This document shows, in pieces, positions 17,768 through 27,412 of a stretch of 64,000 nucleotides of DNA; position 1 is the stretch's first letter, and each line of letters begins with the position of its first letter. The position numbers and the translations under genes were made by a program. This DNA is from Candidatus Muiribacterium halophilum (GTDB lineage: Bacteria; Muiribacteriota; Muiribacteriia; Muiribacteriales; Muiribacteriaceae): contig JALOAD010000010.1 in NCBI GenBank assembly GCA_023228995.1, positions 1-64,000 of the forward strand, given 5' to 3'. The notes under the pieces were generated by a model, which did no database searches, was not told the origin of the DNA, and saw nothing but the letters and a program-made list of their open reading frames with translations.

Positions 17768-18226
17768 ATGAAAAAAGTTAAATTCTTGGTTTTAATATCT
17801 ATTCTTTTATTTGGAACATTTGCTGTAAATGCTAATTCTTTGAATTCTGATGAAGTTTTAAAGCAAGTTGTTGAAAAACCTTATGATTCTGAGCTTTTAT
17901 TTATGGCTTCTGTTGTTAATTATTTTAAAGGTGATTATGATAATTCGTTAAAATATTTTGTTAGAGCTTCTGTTTTTGACCGAGCGATTCTTGTTAGAAA
18001 AGACTATGGCATGATTGATGCTTTGACTAATTATACAAAAGAAATATTGAATAATTCCCAAAAAACAGAGTTGAAGATTTACTCATGTATATTTTTAGAT
18101 AAATTGGGTGAAAAAAAATACTCTTATGCACATTTACAAAATCTATATAATAACGTAAAAGATGAAAGTCAAAAAATTACTATTTCAAGGATATTAAATA
18201 GTATAAGATTCATGAATACTCTATAA
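17768..18226 (+). CDS. Small secreted TPR-like protein
   Basis: The 152-aa protein has a clear signal peptide (1-22, ending ANA) and a helical body. One TPR-like unit is seen (LFMASVVNYFKGDYDNSLKY). I do not recognise a family. It starts 1 nt after the microprotein stop, and the SD (AAGAGAGG) lies in that gene's 3' end. Confidence 0.75.
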   Translation: MKKVKFLVLISILLFGTFAVNANSLNSDEVLKQVVEKPYDSELLFMASVVNYFKGDYDNSLKYFVRASVFDRAILVRKDYGMIDALTNYTKEILNNSQKTELKIYSCIFLDKLGEKKYSYAHLQNLYNNVKDESQKITISRILNSIRFMNTL

Positions 18227-18293
18227 CTATTTCTAAATTTATTCGTATATTATTTTCTGTTATTTTTGCATTTTTCTTTATTCTTTTTTTCTC

Positions 18294-18322
18294 TTGACTA
18301 AAGTTTAGGTCAAATGTAATAT
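18294..18322 (+). promoter_or_regulatory. Promoter with overlapping dyad, upstream of nfnAB
   Basis: TTGACT (18294-18299), 17 nt, TAATAT (18317-18322). The -35 and spacer also form a dyad, TTGAC at 18294 facing GTCAA at 18309-18313, with partly paired centre. A repressor or redox regulator could bind there; this is inference. Confidence 0.75.
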
Positions 18323-18406
18323 TATTCTATTAGAAACCATTGTTTAATTATAGAGATATATTTAAAGATTAAACATTTAAAAAAAATGTGTTAATTGGAG
18401 TTGTGT

Positions 18407-19222
18407 ATGAAGAAAAATGAAATTATGGAAAAAAAGAAATTAAGTGATGGAAGTTATTTATTTAAAATATATAACCCGGAAGTTGCTAAGAATTCTTATG
18501 CGGGTAATTTTGTTATTGTAATTGCTAAAGATGGCTCAGAGAGAATTCCTCTTACAATAATGGAATATACTGATGAATGGATTAGTATTGTTATTCAGCC
18601 AATAGGTTTTTCTACTAAAGAAATTTGCTTTTTGGAAGAAAAAGATTGTTTTTCTGGTATTATGGGTCCTCTTGGTAAAAAAATCGAAAATAAAAAATAT
18701 GGAACTATACTTTTTGTTGCGGGTGGTATTGGTATAGCTCCGGTAATTCCTCAGATGATGGAATTCAAAAAAACTGATAATAAAATAATTCTTATACATG
18801 GTGCTAGAGATGGTGAACATATAATTCTCGAGAAAGAGTCTAAAAAATATACTGATAATTATATTATTTGTACAGATGATGGTTCTATGGGTAAAAAAGG
18901 TCTTGTGACCAATGCTATGAAAGAGCTTATAGAAAGTGGTGAAAAAATAGATCATATTGTAACTATTGGTCCTCTTATAATGATGAAATTTGTATCAGAT
19001 CTTTCTAAAAATTATAGTATTCCAACGACTGCAAGTCTTAATACTATAATGCTTGACGGTACCGGAATGTGCGGTAGTTGTAGAGTAGAATATGATGGTG
19101 AAGTTAAATTTGCATGTGTTGATGGTCCTGATATGGATGCTCATAAAATAAATTTCGATGTTCTTTTAAGAAGAAATGCTAGATTTAAAAGTCTTGAATT
19201 AGTTAATGGAGAAAAAAAATGA
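18407..19222 (+). CDS. nfnA: Ferredoxin-NADP reductase-type subunit (NfnA/SudB-like)
   Basis: The 271-aa protein has an FAD-binding barrel (RIPLTIMEY), an NAD(P)-binding domain (LFVAGGIGIAPVIPQ) and a C-terminal [2Fe-2S] site (DGTGMCGSCR, then FACVDGP). This is the small subunit of NADH-dependent ferredoxin:NADP oxidoreductase or sulfide dehydrogenase. ATG 18407 has GGAG 6 nt upstream; a TTG at 18395 precedes the SD and is rejected. The TGA overlaps the next ATG (4 nt), as for nfnAB partners. Confidence 0.88.
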   Translation: MKKNEIMEKKKLSDGSYLFKIYNPEVAKNSYAGNFVIVIAKDGSERIPLTIMEYTDEWISIVIQPIGFSTKEICFLEEKDCFSGIMGPLGKKIENKKYGTILFVAGGIGIAPVIPQMMEFKKTDNKIILIHGARDGEHIILEKESKKYTDNYIICTDDGSMGKKGLVTNAMKELIESGEKIDHIVTIGPLIMMKFVSDLSKNYSIPTTASLNTIMLDGTGMCGSCRVEYDGEVKFACVDGPDMDAHKINFDVLLRRNARFKSLELVNGEKK

Positions 19223-20592
19223 AAGAAAGAATGAAAATGAGAGAACAGAATCCTTTAGAGAGAAAAAATAATTTTGAAGAAGTAACTTTGGGTTACAATG
19301 AACAGGAAGCTTTACATGAAGCTTCAAGATGTCTTGAATGTAAAACTGCTCCATGTAAAACAGGTTGTCCAGCTAATGTTCTTATTCCTGAGTTTATAAA
19401 AGAGATAAAAAATAAAGATTTTAAAAAAGCTCACTATATTCTTAAACTAAAAAATAATCTTCCAGCAGTTTGTGGCAGAGTTTGTCCTCAAGAAGTACAA
19501 TGTGAGGCAAAATGTGTTCTTGCAAAAAAAGGAAATGCTGTTGCAATTGGTAGACTTGAAAGGTTTATTGCGGATTTTGGTATAAAAAATAATCTTTCTC
19601 TTGATATTGAAAGTAAATCTAATAGTATTAAAGTTGCTGTAATTGGAAGTGGTCCTGCTGGCATAACATGTGCAGCTGATCTTGCTAAAGAAGGTTTTGA
19701 AGTTTATCTTTATGAAGCACTTCATAAAGCTGGTGGAGTTATGGTTTATGGGATTCCAGAGTTTAGACTTCCAAAAAGTATTGTTGAGCATGAGATTAAT
19801 AAGATTCAGGAGCTTGGTGTTAAGCTTGAGACAAACATGGTATTTGGCAAAAATATTAATCTCTCAGATCTTAAAGAAAAAGGATTTAAGGCTGTTTTTA
19901 TAGGTAGCGGAGCTGGTCTTCCTAAGTTTATGAATATACAGGGAGAAGAACTTAATACATGTTATTCGGCTAATGAATTCCTTACTCGGATTAATCTTCT
20001 TAAAGCTTATAAATTTCCTGAATTTAAAACTCCTGTTATTGTTGGCAAAAAAACTGTTGTGGTTGGTGGTGGTAATGTTGCTATGGATGCTGCAAGATGT
20101 GCATTAAGACTTGGAGCTGATGTAACTTTGATTTATAGAAGAACTCAAAAGGAAATGCCAGCAAGAGTTGAAGAAGTTCATCATGCTATGGAAGAAGGTA
20201 TTAAGTTTGAATTTCTTAATAATCCTGTAAGATATGAAGGTGATGAAAAGGGATTTGTTAAAAAAGTTTTTGTTGAGAGGATGAAACTTGGTGAACCTGA
20301 CGCTTCTGGGAGAAGAAGACCTGAAAAAACAGGTGAAATTAGAGAATTTGAAGCTGATAGCGTTGTTGTTGCTATAGGAAATAGTCCGAATCCTGTTATT
20401 CAGCAGAATCTTAAAGATCTTAAGACTACAAAATGGGGAACAATTGAAGTTGATGAAAATAATAATACAAGCATTCCTGGAATATTTGCAGGTGGAGATA
20501 TTACAACAGGTGCTGCAACTGTTATTGAAGCTATTGGAGCTGGTAAAAAAGCAGCAATGTCAATTGTAAATTATATTAAAAATAATAAATAA
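19219..20592 (+). CDS. nfnB: NADPH-dependent glutamate synthase small-chain-like subunit (NfnB/SudA)
   Basis: The 457-aa protein has an N-terminal double [4Fe-4S] region (CLECKTAPCKTGCP, VCGRVCPQEVQCEAKC), an FAD site (VAVIGSGPAGITCAADL) and an NADPH site (VVGGGNVAMDAARCALRLGA), ending with FAGGDITTGAATVIEA. With NfnA it forms an electron-bifurcating transhydrogenase that balances NADH, NADPH and ferredoxin in anaerobes. GltA alone is less likely given the neighbour. Confidence 0.92.
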   Translation: MKERMKMREQNPLERKNNFEEVTLGYNEQEALHEASRCLECKTAPCKTGCPANVLIPEFIKEIKNKDFKKAHYILKLKNNLPAVCGRVCPQEVQCEAKCVLAKKGNAVAIGRLERFIADFGIKNNLSLDIESKSNSIKVAVIGSGPAGITCAADLAKEGFEVYLYEALHKAGGVMVYGIPEFRLPKSIVEHEINKIQELGVKLETNMVFGKNINLSDLKEKGFKAVFIGSGAGLPKFMNIQGEELNTCYSANEFLTRINLLKAYKFPEFKTPVIVGKKTVVVGGGNVAMDAARCALRLGADVTLIYRRTQKEMPARVEEVHHAMEEGIKFEFLNNPVRYEGDEKGFVKKVFVERMKLGEPDASGRRRPEKTGEIREFEADSVVVAIGNSPNPVIQQNLKDLKTTKWGTIEVDENNNTSIPGIFAGGDITTGAATVIEAIGAGKKAAMSIVNYIKNNK

Positions 20593-20672
20593 TATGATAT
20601 GCTGTTTTTAATAATATATTTTTTATTACAGAGGATTTAAAAAAATTAATAAAAAAACGGGAGGATTTGTTA

Positions 20673-21914
20673 ATGCTTACTCACATTAAAGGGAAAGATA
20701 AGGAAGTTTACGATGCTATAATTTTGGAAGCTGGAAGACAAGAAGATAAACTAGAGATGATAGCTAGTGAAAATTTTGTATCGCAGGCTGTAATGGAAGC
20801 AAATGGCTGTGTTATGACAAATAAATATGCTGAAGGATATCCTGGAAAAAGATATTATGGTGGTTGTGAAAATGTTGATATAGTTGAAAATCTTGCTATT
20901 GATAGAGCTAAAAAACTTTTTAATGCTCCTTATGCAAATGTTCAACCTCATTCAGGATCTCAGGCTAATATGGGTGTTTATTTTGCTTTTCTTAAACCAG
21001 GTGATACGATTTTGGGTATGAATCTTTCTCATGGTGGACATCTTACTCATGGGTCTCCTGTAAATTTTTCTGGTATATTTTATAATGTTATTCCCTATGG
21101 AGTAAAAGAAGGTGTTGAAACTATAGATTATGAAGAAGTAGAAAGACTTGCTTTAGAAAATAAACCTAAGATGATTGTTGTTGGAGCTTCAGCTTATCCA
21201 AGAATAATAGATTTTAAAAAATTTAGAGAAATTGCTGATAAAATTGGAGCTTATATATTAGCTGATATTGCACATATAGCAGGACTTGTAGTAGCAGGTC
21301 TTCATCCTTCTCCGTTTCCTCATTGTCATTTTGTTACAACAACTACTCATAAAACTCTAAGAGGTCCAAGAGGTGGTATGATAATGTGCTCAGATGAAGA
21401 ACATGCTGCTAATATAAATAAAATTATATTTCCTGGAATTCAGGGTGGTCCTTTAATGCATACAATAGCTGCAAAAGCTGTAGCTTTTGGTGAAGCTTTA
21501 GAACCTAATTTTAGAGATTATCAAAAACAAGTTATTAAAAATGCAAGTTTTCTTGCTGATGAATTAAAGAAAAAAGGATTTAAGATTGTTTCAGATGGTA
21601 CAGATAATCATCTTCTTTTAATTGATGTCCTTACTTCTAGAGGAATTTCAGGTAAAAAAGCTGAAAGACTTCTTGATGAAGCTGGTATAACATCAAATAA
21701 AAACACTATTCCTTTTGACAAAAAAAGTCCTTTCATAACAAGTGGAGTAAGAATTGGAACTCCAGCTCTTACAACAAGAGGAATGAAAGAAAAAGAAATG
21801 AGTGTTATAGCTTCATTTATTGATAGAGTTTTAACATCTCAGGATGAAGAAACTATTAAACAGGTTAAAGAAGAGGTAAAAACTCTTACAAGTAAGTTTC
21901 CATTATATAAATAA
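20673..21914 (+). CDS. glyA: Serine hydroxymethyltransferase
   Basis: The 413-aa PLP enzyme interconverts serine and glycine with tetrahydrofolate. Seen are [16 protein letters not shown], the [10 protein letters not shown] block, [10 protein letters not shown] and the PLP-lysine motif [17 protein letters not shown] 20673 has GGGAGG 8 nt upstream; the TTG at 20667 is too close. The stop shares TAATG with the next gene. Confidence 0.97.
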   Translation: MLTHIKGKDKEVYDAIILEAGRQEDKLEMIASENFVSQAVMEANGCVMTNKYAEGYPGKRYYGGCENVDIVENLAIDRAKKLFNAPYANVQPHSGSQANMGVYFAFLKPGDTILGMNLSHGGHLTHGSPVNFSGIFYNVIPYGVKEGVETIDYEEVERLALENKPKMIVVGASAYPRIIDFKKFREIADKIGAYILADIAHIAGLVVAGLHPSPFPHCHFVTTTTHKTLRGPRGGMIMCSDEEHAANINKIIFPGIQGGPLMHTIAAKAVAFGEALEPNFRDYQKQVIKNASFLADELKKKGFKIVSDGTDNHLLLIDVLTSRGISGKKAERLLDEAGITSNKNTIPFDKKSPFITSGVRIGTPALTTRGMKEKEMSVIASFIDRVLTSQDEETIKQVKEEVKTLTSKFPLYK

Positions 21915-22627
21915 TGAAAAAAGCATTTTTTATAGATTATAATCAATATTCAGCAGCCTTTAATATGGCTGCTGATTTTTTTATTCATAAAAAATGTGAA
22001 TTAGAAAATTGTTGTTTTTTAAGGTTTTATGGTTTTATTAATAAAACTATAACATTGGGGAGATTTCAAAAAGCTGATTTTTTAAATAATAATGAATACA
22101 ATGATTATGATAAAGCTTTTAGAATGAGTGGTGGAAGAGCTGTTTTTCATGAAAATGATTTTACATATTGTTTTACATCATCGTTTGATTTCTTTGAAGA
22201 CAAGTCTATAAAAGCTAGTTATAATAAAATATCAAAACCATTTATAAATGTATTAAGCCAAAAAGGAATTGAAGTAGATGTTTATAAAAAAGCAAGTAAA
22301 GATTATTTTTCAAAAGAATTGTGTTTTTCATCTGTTTCTTTATATGAAATAAAATCAAATGGCAAAAAGTTATTGGGAAGTGCACAATATAGAACTGATA
22401 AAGCATTATCACAGCATGGAACTATGTATTATGAAATACCTTCATTTTATAAAAATAATAGATTTAGCGAAGATATTGAAATGTGTTCTTTAGTTAAAGA
22501 AAAGGATTTTATAATGCTTTTAAAAAACGAATTTGAAAAAGTTTTTAATGTTAAATTTGAAAATTATATTTTTTCTAGTCAGGATAAACAGAATATTCTT
22601 AATTTAGGTGAGAAGTTTGAAATATAA
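21914..22627 (+). CDS. Lipoate/octanoyl-protein ligase-like protein (LplA/LipM superfamily)
   Basis: The 237-aa protein has the biotin/lipoate ligase fold: RMSGGRAVFHENDFTYCF and the catalytic-lysine motif GKKLLGSAQYR. It probably transfers lipoyl or octanoyl groups to carrier domains such as glycine cleavage H protein, which would fit the neighbour glyA. It lacks the extra C-terminal domain of E. coli LplA. Translational coupling with glyA by TAATG. Confidence 0.85.
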   Translation: MKKAFFIDYNQYSAAFNMAADFFIHKKCELENCCFLRFYGFINKTITLGRFQKADFLNNNEYNDYDKAFRMSGGRAVFHENDFTYCFTSSFDFFEDKSIKASYNKISKPFINVLSQKGIEVDVYKKASKDYFSKELCFSSVSLYEIKSNGKKLLGSAQYRTDKALSQHGTMYYEIPSFYKNNRFSEDIEMCSLVKEKDFIMLLKNEFEKVFNVKFENYIFSSQDKQNILNLGEKFEI

Positions 22628-22655
22628 AAAAAGCCACCATAAAGGTGGCTTTTTT
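22627..22655. terminator. Bidirectional terminator between convergent genes
   Basis: GCCACC (22633-22638) and GGTGGC (22644-22649) form a stem with loop ATAAA, flanked by A-run and T-run, so it works on both strands. It separates the lipoate ligase gene from the convergent gene at 22667. Confidence 0.95.
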
Positions 22656-22666
22656 GTTATAGCATA

Positions 22667-24136
22667 TTATCTTAATATATTTTTCATTTCATTTGCTTCA
22701 GAAGTTCCTGGGAATTCTTTTATAAGTTTTTCTGCAACTTTTTTAGCCATTTCCATATTTCCCATTTCAATATAACAGTTAGCTATGCCATAATACACTT
22801 TATTTAAAGGTGCATTTTCGGTTTTTACTAATGTTTTGTAAACATTTAAAGCTTCAGTGTAATTACCTTGTTCAATATAACTTTCTGCAAGCATTATTGA
22901 TGCAGTAACACCAAGTTCTTTGTTATCTGTCAATGTCTGTAATCTTTCTTGTGCAAGATCACTATCTCTAAAATCATACTGTGCTTCAATAGCATTTTTC
23001 ATCTGTACTCTAGCAGATATTACATTAAACTTAAATGCTGGAGAATAATCAGACCATGTCGAACCTATTCTTTGTTTTACTTTCCATCTATAAGTTTTAT
23101 TTGCTGCTAGTCTTGAAGCAGGAAGTGAATAATTTTTTGTATTCAAATTCTGTTGTACAATGTTATTATTGTTTATTTCATAAATTATTATTTCAAATTC
23201 TTGACCAGAACCTGTCCATGAAAAATTTATATTACCATTAGAAGTAACATTAGTATCTCTTGCTGGATTAACAAGGTCAGGAGCATATACTGCATTTGGA
23301 TTAGCTCCAGCATTAGGATTGTTATTGCCTGTATTTGGAGATGGAGAAGGCTGATAAGGAATCTGATTAGGATCATTATAAAGATCTCTTCTTTCAACTC
23401 TGAATATAATAGGTTGACTATAATTAGACCAATCAGCAAAAGCTGAACCTACTAAAGGTATATCTGTTACAAATCCTGCTCGATTATTTCTGGCTATTTG
23501 CCATTTATACTCACCTGATCTAAAATCATCAGCTTCCATAGTATAGCTTTTACTATTTACAATTTTTTCTTTGATTTTTCTGCCATTTCCTTCATATATT
23601 CTAATCTGAAACTGTTTTCCGTTAAGTTCGTCAGACCAGTTAAAAGTTATTCTATCTCTTTTATTGTGAAATAAAACTCTTGTGCCTGACTGGGGATAAC
23701 CAGGGTTTGGAGGATTATTTGCATCAATATTACCCCAATTTGTTCCAACACCAGGAGTTCCAGGAGCTGGATATGGATTTGGATTATTTACATAACCAGG
23801 ATTTCCACCTTTTTCTGCAAAAAGTGTTACAATTACCTCTCCTTTTGCACTTTCCATAAGCGATTTACTTATGTGCATAGTGAAAGAATAGCTATTAGCA
23901 GTTAATCCTTCATTTCTAACAGAAGCATCTCCTCTAGGTACAATAGATCTGCTTATAAATACATAACCTTGATTTAAAAGATTAAAAGGCATGTTTACTA
24001 CATGATCAAAATCTTTTGAACTCTCAAAAGGTCCAACCTTATGAGAAAATTTTTCAGTTATTTGAGTTGTTGCTGCAAATGAAGTAAAAGAGAGCACAAA
24101 TAACATAATAATTAGAAAGCTTAAATTTTTTTTCAT
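22667..24136 (-). CDS. Secreted protein with two fibronectin-III-like domains and TPR
   Basis: The 489-aa protein has a signal peptide (1-22), a first domain of unknown fold (about 25-125), and a Pro/Asn/Gly-rich linker. Two FN3-like domains follow (about 145-255 and 300-375); each ends in YKWQIA or YRWKVK and DWSNYS or TWSDYS. A second Pro/Asn linker lies between them. C-terminal TPR repeats occupy about 380-489. GGAGGA precedes the start. It is probably an envelope or surface protein. I do not recognise the first domain. Confidence 0.8.
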   Translation of the reverse strand: MKKNLSFLIIMLFVLSFTSFAATTQITEKFSHKVGPFESSKDFDHVVNMPFNLLNQGYVFISRSIVPRGDASVRNEGLTANSYSFTMHISKSLMESAKGEVIVTLFAEKGGNPGYVNNPNPYPAPGTPGVGTNWGNIDANNPPNPGYPQSGTRVLFHNKRDRITFNWSDELNGKQFQIRIYEGNGRKIKEKIVNSKSYTMEADDFRSGEYKWQIARNNRAGFVTDIPLVGSAFADWSNYSQPIIFRVERRDLYNDPNQIPYQPSPSPNTGNNNPNAGANPNAVYAPDLVNPARDTNVTSNGNINFSWTGSGQEFEIIIYEINNNNIVQQNLNTKNYSLPASRLAANKTYRWKVKQRIGSTWSDYSPAFKFNVISARVQMKNAIEAQYDFRDSDLAQERLQTLTDNKELGVTASIMLAESYIEQGNYTEALNVYKTLVKTENAPLNKVYYGIANCYIEMGNMEMAKKVAEKLIKEFPGTSEANEMKNILR

Positions 24137-24165
24137 ATATTCCTCCGCATTTATTACTTTCCTTA

Positions 24166-24195
24166 ATTATAAGGAGTAATTTATACATTGGTCAA
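24166..24195 (-). promoter_or_regulatory. Promoter of the minus-strand secreted protein
   Basis: On the minus strand, TTGACC (24195-24190), 18 nt, TATAAT (24171-24166), 30 nt before the start codon. Confidence 0.8.
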
Positions 24196-24208
24196 GTGAT
24201 TTTTTTTA

Positions 24209-24237
24209 TTGATTTTAAAATTTCTATTATGTAATAT
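24209..24237 (+). promoter_or_regulatory. Promoter of aspS (and perhaps the BMC locus)
   Basis: TTGATT (24209-24214), 17 nt, TAATAT (24232-24237), diverging from the minus-strand promoter. The leader to aspS would be about 58 nt. Confidence 0.65.
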
Positions 24238-24301
24238 AAAAGTTTAGAGTTTAATGTTGTTTATAGGTTTTATAAATTTTAATTTATTATGGGGATATAC
24301 A

Positions 24302-26080
24302 ATGAAAAGAACAGAATATTGTGGCAGGATAAACAAAGATAATATAGATGAACAAGTTGTTCTTAAAGGCTGGGTTCATAGAAGAAGAGATCTTGGAAAT
24401 CTTATTTTTATACAGTTAAGAGATCGTGAAGGAATAATACAACTTGTTTTTGATCCTGAAAAATGTTCAAAAGAAGTTATGGAATGTGCAAAATTATTAA
24501 GAAGTGAATTTGTAATTGAAGTTTTGGGTAAAGTAATTGCAAGAACTATAGAAAATATTAATCCTGAAATGAGTACTGGGGAATTTGAAGTATTGGCTGA
24601 AAATCTTGAAATATTAAATTCTTCAGAATTAATTCCATTTCATATTGATGATAATGTAAATGTTTCTGAAAATTTAAGACTAAAATATAGATATTTGGAT
24701 TTAAGACGGGATTTTATGAAAGATACAATATGGTTTAGATATAAAGTTCTTGATTGTATAAGAAAATTTATGGGTGAAAAAGAGTTTATTGAAATTGAAA
24801 CTCCATTTTTAATAAAATCAACACCTGAAGGTGCTAGAGATTTTGTTGTTCCTTCAAGAATGCATACTGGTAAATTTTATGCACTTCCTCAATCTCCACA
24901 GCTTTTTAAACAGCTTCTTATGGTTGCAGCATTTGATAAGTATTTTCAAATTGCAAGATGTTTTAGAGATGAAGATGCTCGAGCTGATAGACAAACTGAT
25001 TTTACTCAGCTTGATATTGAAATGAGTTTTGTATCTCAGGATGAAATATTTACATTGATGGAAGATTTATTTAAAAAAGTTTTTAAAGAAACAATGAATA
25101 TTGATATAAAAACTCCTTTTGATAGGATAGATTATGATATATCTATGGATAAATATGGTTCTGACAAGCCTGAAAGAAGATATAATATGTTTCTTAATGA
25201 TATTACCAGTCTTTTTGAAAAAAGTGAATTTAAGGTTTTTAAAGAAAATATAGAAAATGGTGGAGTTATAAAAGCTATTGTACTTAAAGGGAAAAGTACG
25301 GATATATCCAGGAAAAAAGTTGGAGAATATGAAGAATTTGTAAAAAAATTCAAAGCAAAAGGGCTTGCTTTTGTTAAGTATGAAAACAATTCTTTTAGTG
25401 GTGGAATAGCTAAGTTTGTTGAACCTATAAAACAAAAATTTATAGAAATGCTTAATCTTGAGGATAAAGATATTGTGTTTTTTGGAAGCGATTCTAAAAA
25501 AATAGTAAACAATGTTCTTGGTAATTTAAGACTTAAACTTATTAAAGAATTTGATTTAATTGAAGATAAATCGGTTTTTGATTTTTGTTGGGTTACAAGA
25601 TTTCCTCTTTTTGAAAAAGATGATAATGGAAATTGGATTGCTATGCATCATCTTTTTAGTATGCCAACACATGATACTGTTGAATTTGTAGATACAGATC
25701 CTGGTAAAGTATATGGTCAACTTTATGACCTTGTTATAAATGGCAATGAAGCTGCAAGCGGAAGTATTAGAATACATAATGCGAAATTACAGAAAAAAAT
25801 AATTGGTATTACTGGAATGAGTGAAAAAGAAATGGAACAGAAATTTGGATTTCTTTTGGAAGCATTTAAATATGGAGCTCCGCCTCATGGTGGAATTGCT
25901 CCCGGTATAGATAGACTTATTATGATTATGAAAGGGCTTGATAATATTAAAGATGTTATAGCTTTTCCTAAAACAAATAATCAGCTTTGTCTTCTTACGG
26001 GTGCTCCAGATTTTTTATCCATAGAGCAGTTGAATGAGATCGGAATAAAAATGGAGGAAAAAAATAATGGACAAGAATGA
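24302..26080 (+). CDS. aspS: Aspartyl-tRNA synthetase
   Basis: The 592-aa protein is bacterial-type AspRS: an OB-fold (VVLKGWVHRRRDLGN), motif 2 (FRDEDARADRQTDFTQLDIE), a GAD insert (about 300-410) and motif 3 (GIAPGIDRLIMI). ATG 24302 has GGGGAT upstream and gives the normal N-terminus; the ATG at 24254 adds 16 unsupported residues. Whether it also charges tRNA-Asn cannot be told. It overlaps pduL by 14 nt, tying translation of the synthetase to the BMC locus. Confidence 0.96.
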   Translation: MKRTEYCGRINKDNIDEQVVLKGWVHRRRDLGNLIFIQLRDREGIIQLVFDPEKCSKEVMECAKLLRSEFVIEVLGKVIARTIENINPEMSTGEFEVLAENLEILNSSELIPFHIDDNVNVSENLRLKYRYLDLRRDFMKDTIWFRYKVLDCIRKFMGEKEFIEIETPFLIKSTPEGARDFVVPSRMHTGKFYALPQSPQLFKQLLMVAAFDKYFQIARCFRDEDARADRQTDFTQLDIEMSFVSQDEIFTLMEDLFKKVFKETMNIDIKTPFDRIDYDISMDKYGSDKPERRYNMFLNDITSLFEKSEFKVFKENIENGGVIKAIVLKGKSTDISRKKVGEYEEFVKKFKAKGLAFVKYENNSFSGGIAKFVEPIKQKFIEMLNLEDKDIVFFGSDSKKIVNNVLGNLRLKLIKEFDLIEDKSVFDFCWVTRFPLFEKDDNGNWIAMHHLFSMPTHDTVEFVDTDPGKVYGQLYDLVINGNEAASGSIRIHNAKLQKKIIGITGMSEKEMEQKFGFLLEAFKYGAPPHGGIAPGIDRLIMIMKGLDNIKDVIAFPKTNNQLCLLTGAPDFLSIEQLNEIGIKMEEKNNGQE

Positions 26081-26732
26081 AATCGCTGATATTGTTAGAA
26101 GTGTTGTTGGTGAATACAGGGGAGATGAAAATGAAAAATACAATAATAATAATAAAAAAGTTTCTTTAAATTCTTTTCCTGTATCTGTTTCAAACAGACA
26201 TATTCATATTTGTAAATCTGATTTAGAATGTATTTTTGGAAAAGGATATGAATTAAAAAGGATGAAAGAGCTTTCTCAGCCTGGCCAATTTGCATGTGAA
26301 GAAAAAGTTATTATTGTTGGACCTAAAGGAAGTATTGAAAATGTTAGAATACTTGGACCTGAAAGAAAAGAAACTCAGGTAGAAATAAGTGTTACTGATA
26401 CTTTCAAATTAGGAATTCCTGTTTTTGTAAGAGATTCTGGAGATCTTTCAGGAACTCCTGGTCTTACAGTATGCGGCCCTAAAGGCAGTGTTTATATTGA
26501 AAAAGGTGCAATAGTAGCTAAAAGACATATACATTTTTCTGAAAATGATGCAAAAAAATTTAATGTTAAAGATAAAGAAAAAGTTAATGTTTTAATAGAA
26601 GGCGAAAAAGGCGGAATTTTCTCTGATGTTCTTGTTAGAGTATCAAACTCATACGCACTTGATATGCATATTGATACAGATGAAGGAAATGCTTTTGGAA
26701 TAGGGAGAAATACTAAAGGTCAGATTAGTTAA
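26067..26732 (+). CDS. pduL: BMC phosphotransacylase PduL
   Basis: This 221-aa protein begins with a predicted encapsulation helix (MDKNEIADIVRSVVGEY), a Lys/Asn linker, and the duplicated PduL beta-barrel: VSNRHIHICKSDLECIFG, LKRMKELSQPGQFA, RILGPERKETQVEIS and KRHIHFSENDA. The conserved His pairs bind zinc. It converts acyl-CoA and phosphate to acyl phosphate and CoA, recycling CoA inside the microcompartment. It starts within aspS, and 118 nt separate it from the shell genes. Confidence 0.95.
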   Translation: MDKNEIADIVRSVVGEYRGDENEKYNNNNKKVSLNSFPVSVSNRHIHICKSDLECIFGKGYELKRMKELSQPGQFACEEKVIIVGPKGSIENVRILGPERKETQVEISVTDTFKLGIPVFVRDSGDLSGTPGLTVCGPKGSVYIEKGAIVAKRHIHFSENDAKKFNVKDKEKVNVLIEGEKGGIFSDVLVRVSNSYALDMHIDTDEGNAFGIGRNTKGQIS

Positions 26733-26755
26733 AAAATAATATAAATCAAGTTTAA

Positions 26756-26784
26756 TTGAAAAAACTGAATTTTTGTTTTAAACT
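26756..26784 (+). promoter_or_regulatory. Possible promoter of the BMC shell operon
   Basis: TTGAAA (26756-26761), 17 nt, TAAACT (26779-26784), 66 nt before the BMC-H start. The region is so AT-rich that a chance match is quite possible. Confidence 0.35.
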
Positions 26785-26850
26785 TTAAAAAGTGAAAAAA
26801 TTATAGTTCTTTTTTTAATTTAGTAAAAAACATATTGTGGAGGATTTATA

Positions 26851-27132
26851 ATGAACAATGCTTTAGGTATGATTGAAACTAAAGGTTTGGTTGCAATGAT
26901 TGATGCTGCTGACGCTATGGTTAAAGCAGCTAATGTAAAACTTGTAGGATATGAAAAAATTGGTGGTGGTTATGTGACAGCTCTTGTAAGAGGAGATGTT
27001 GCTGCTGTTAAAGCTGCTACAGAAGCTGGAGCTCAGGCTGCTTCAAAAATCGGTGAACTTGTATCAGTACATGTAATCCCAAGACCACATGAAAATCTCG
27101 AAGATATTCTTCCTATTGGAAAAGCTGAATAA
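26851..27132 (+). CDS. BMC-H hexameric shell protein (first copy)
   Basis: This 93-aa protein is a single Pfam BMC domain of PduA/EutM type: [46 protein letters not shown] and the end [14 protein letters not shown]. Six copies form a hexagonal tile of the shell facet; the pore loop is at KIGGGY. A strong GGAGG precedes the ATG. It is very similar to the BMC-H at 33213. Confidence 0.96.
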   Translation: MNNALGMIETKGLVAMIDAADAMVKAANVKLVGYEKIGGGYVTALVRGDVAAVKAATEAGAQAASKIGELVSVHVIPRPHENLEDILPIGKAE

Positions 27133-27136
27133 TTAG

Positions 27137-27409
27137 ATGATTTTAGGAAAAGTTATAGGGACAATTGTCTCTACTAAAAAAGACGAGAGACTTGTTGGGT
27201 TTAAACTTCTTGTTGTAAGAGAATATGATGTTAAAATGAATCCGACAAGTTCTACTGTCGTTGCAGTAGATACAGTGGGTGCAGGTTTTGATGAGTTAGT
27301 TCTAGTGGTCAGCGGTTCATCTGCTAGACAAACTGCTAAGACTGATAAAAAACCTGTTGATGCTGCAATTGTAGGAATTGTCGATTCTGTAAGTCTTAAA
27401 GAGGAGTAA
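27137..27409 (+). CDS. BMC-P pentameric vertex protein (first copy)
   Basis: This 90-aa EutN/CcmL-family protein has the signature ILGKVIGTIVSTKKDE, LLVVREYD and VAVDTVGAGFDELVLVVSGSSAR. Pentamers cap the vertices of the shell. It starts 4 nt after BMC-H. Confidence 0.95.
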   Translation: MILGKVIGTIVSTKKDERLVGFKLLVVREYDVKMNPTSSTVVAVDTVGAGFDELVLVVSGSSARQTAKTDKKPVDAAIVGIVDSVSLKEE

Positions 27410-27412
27410 AGT

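Noticed and set aside
25067-25777. Several minus-strand frames of 70-130 aa inside aspS
   Set aside because: They are shadows of the conserved aspS reading frame, with Phe/Ile-rich nonsense products.
26733-26850. Riboswitch upstream of the BMC shell operon
   Set aside because: Only 118 nt, extremely AT-rich, no conserved riboswitch core seen.
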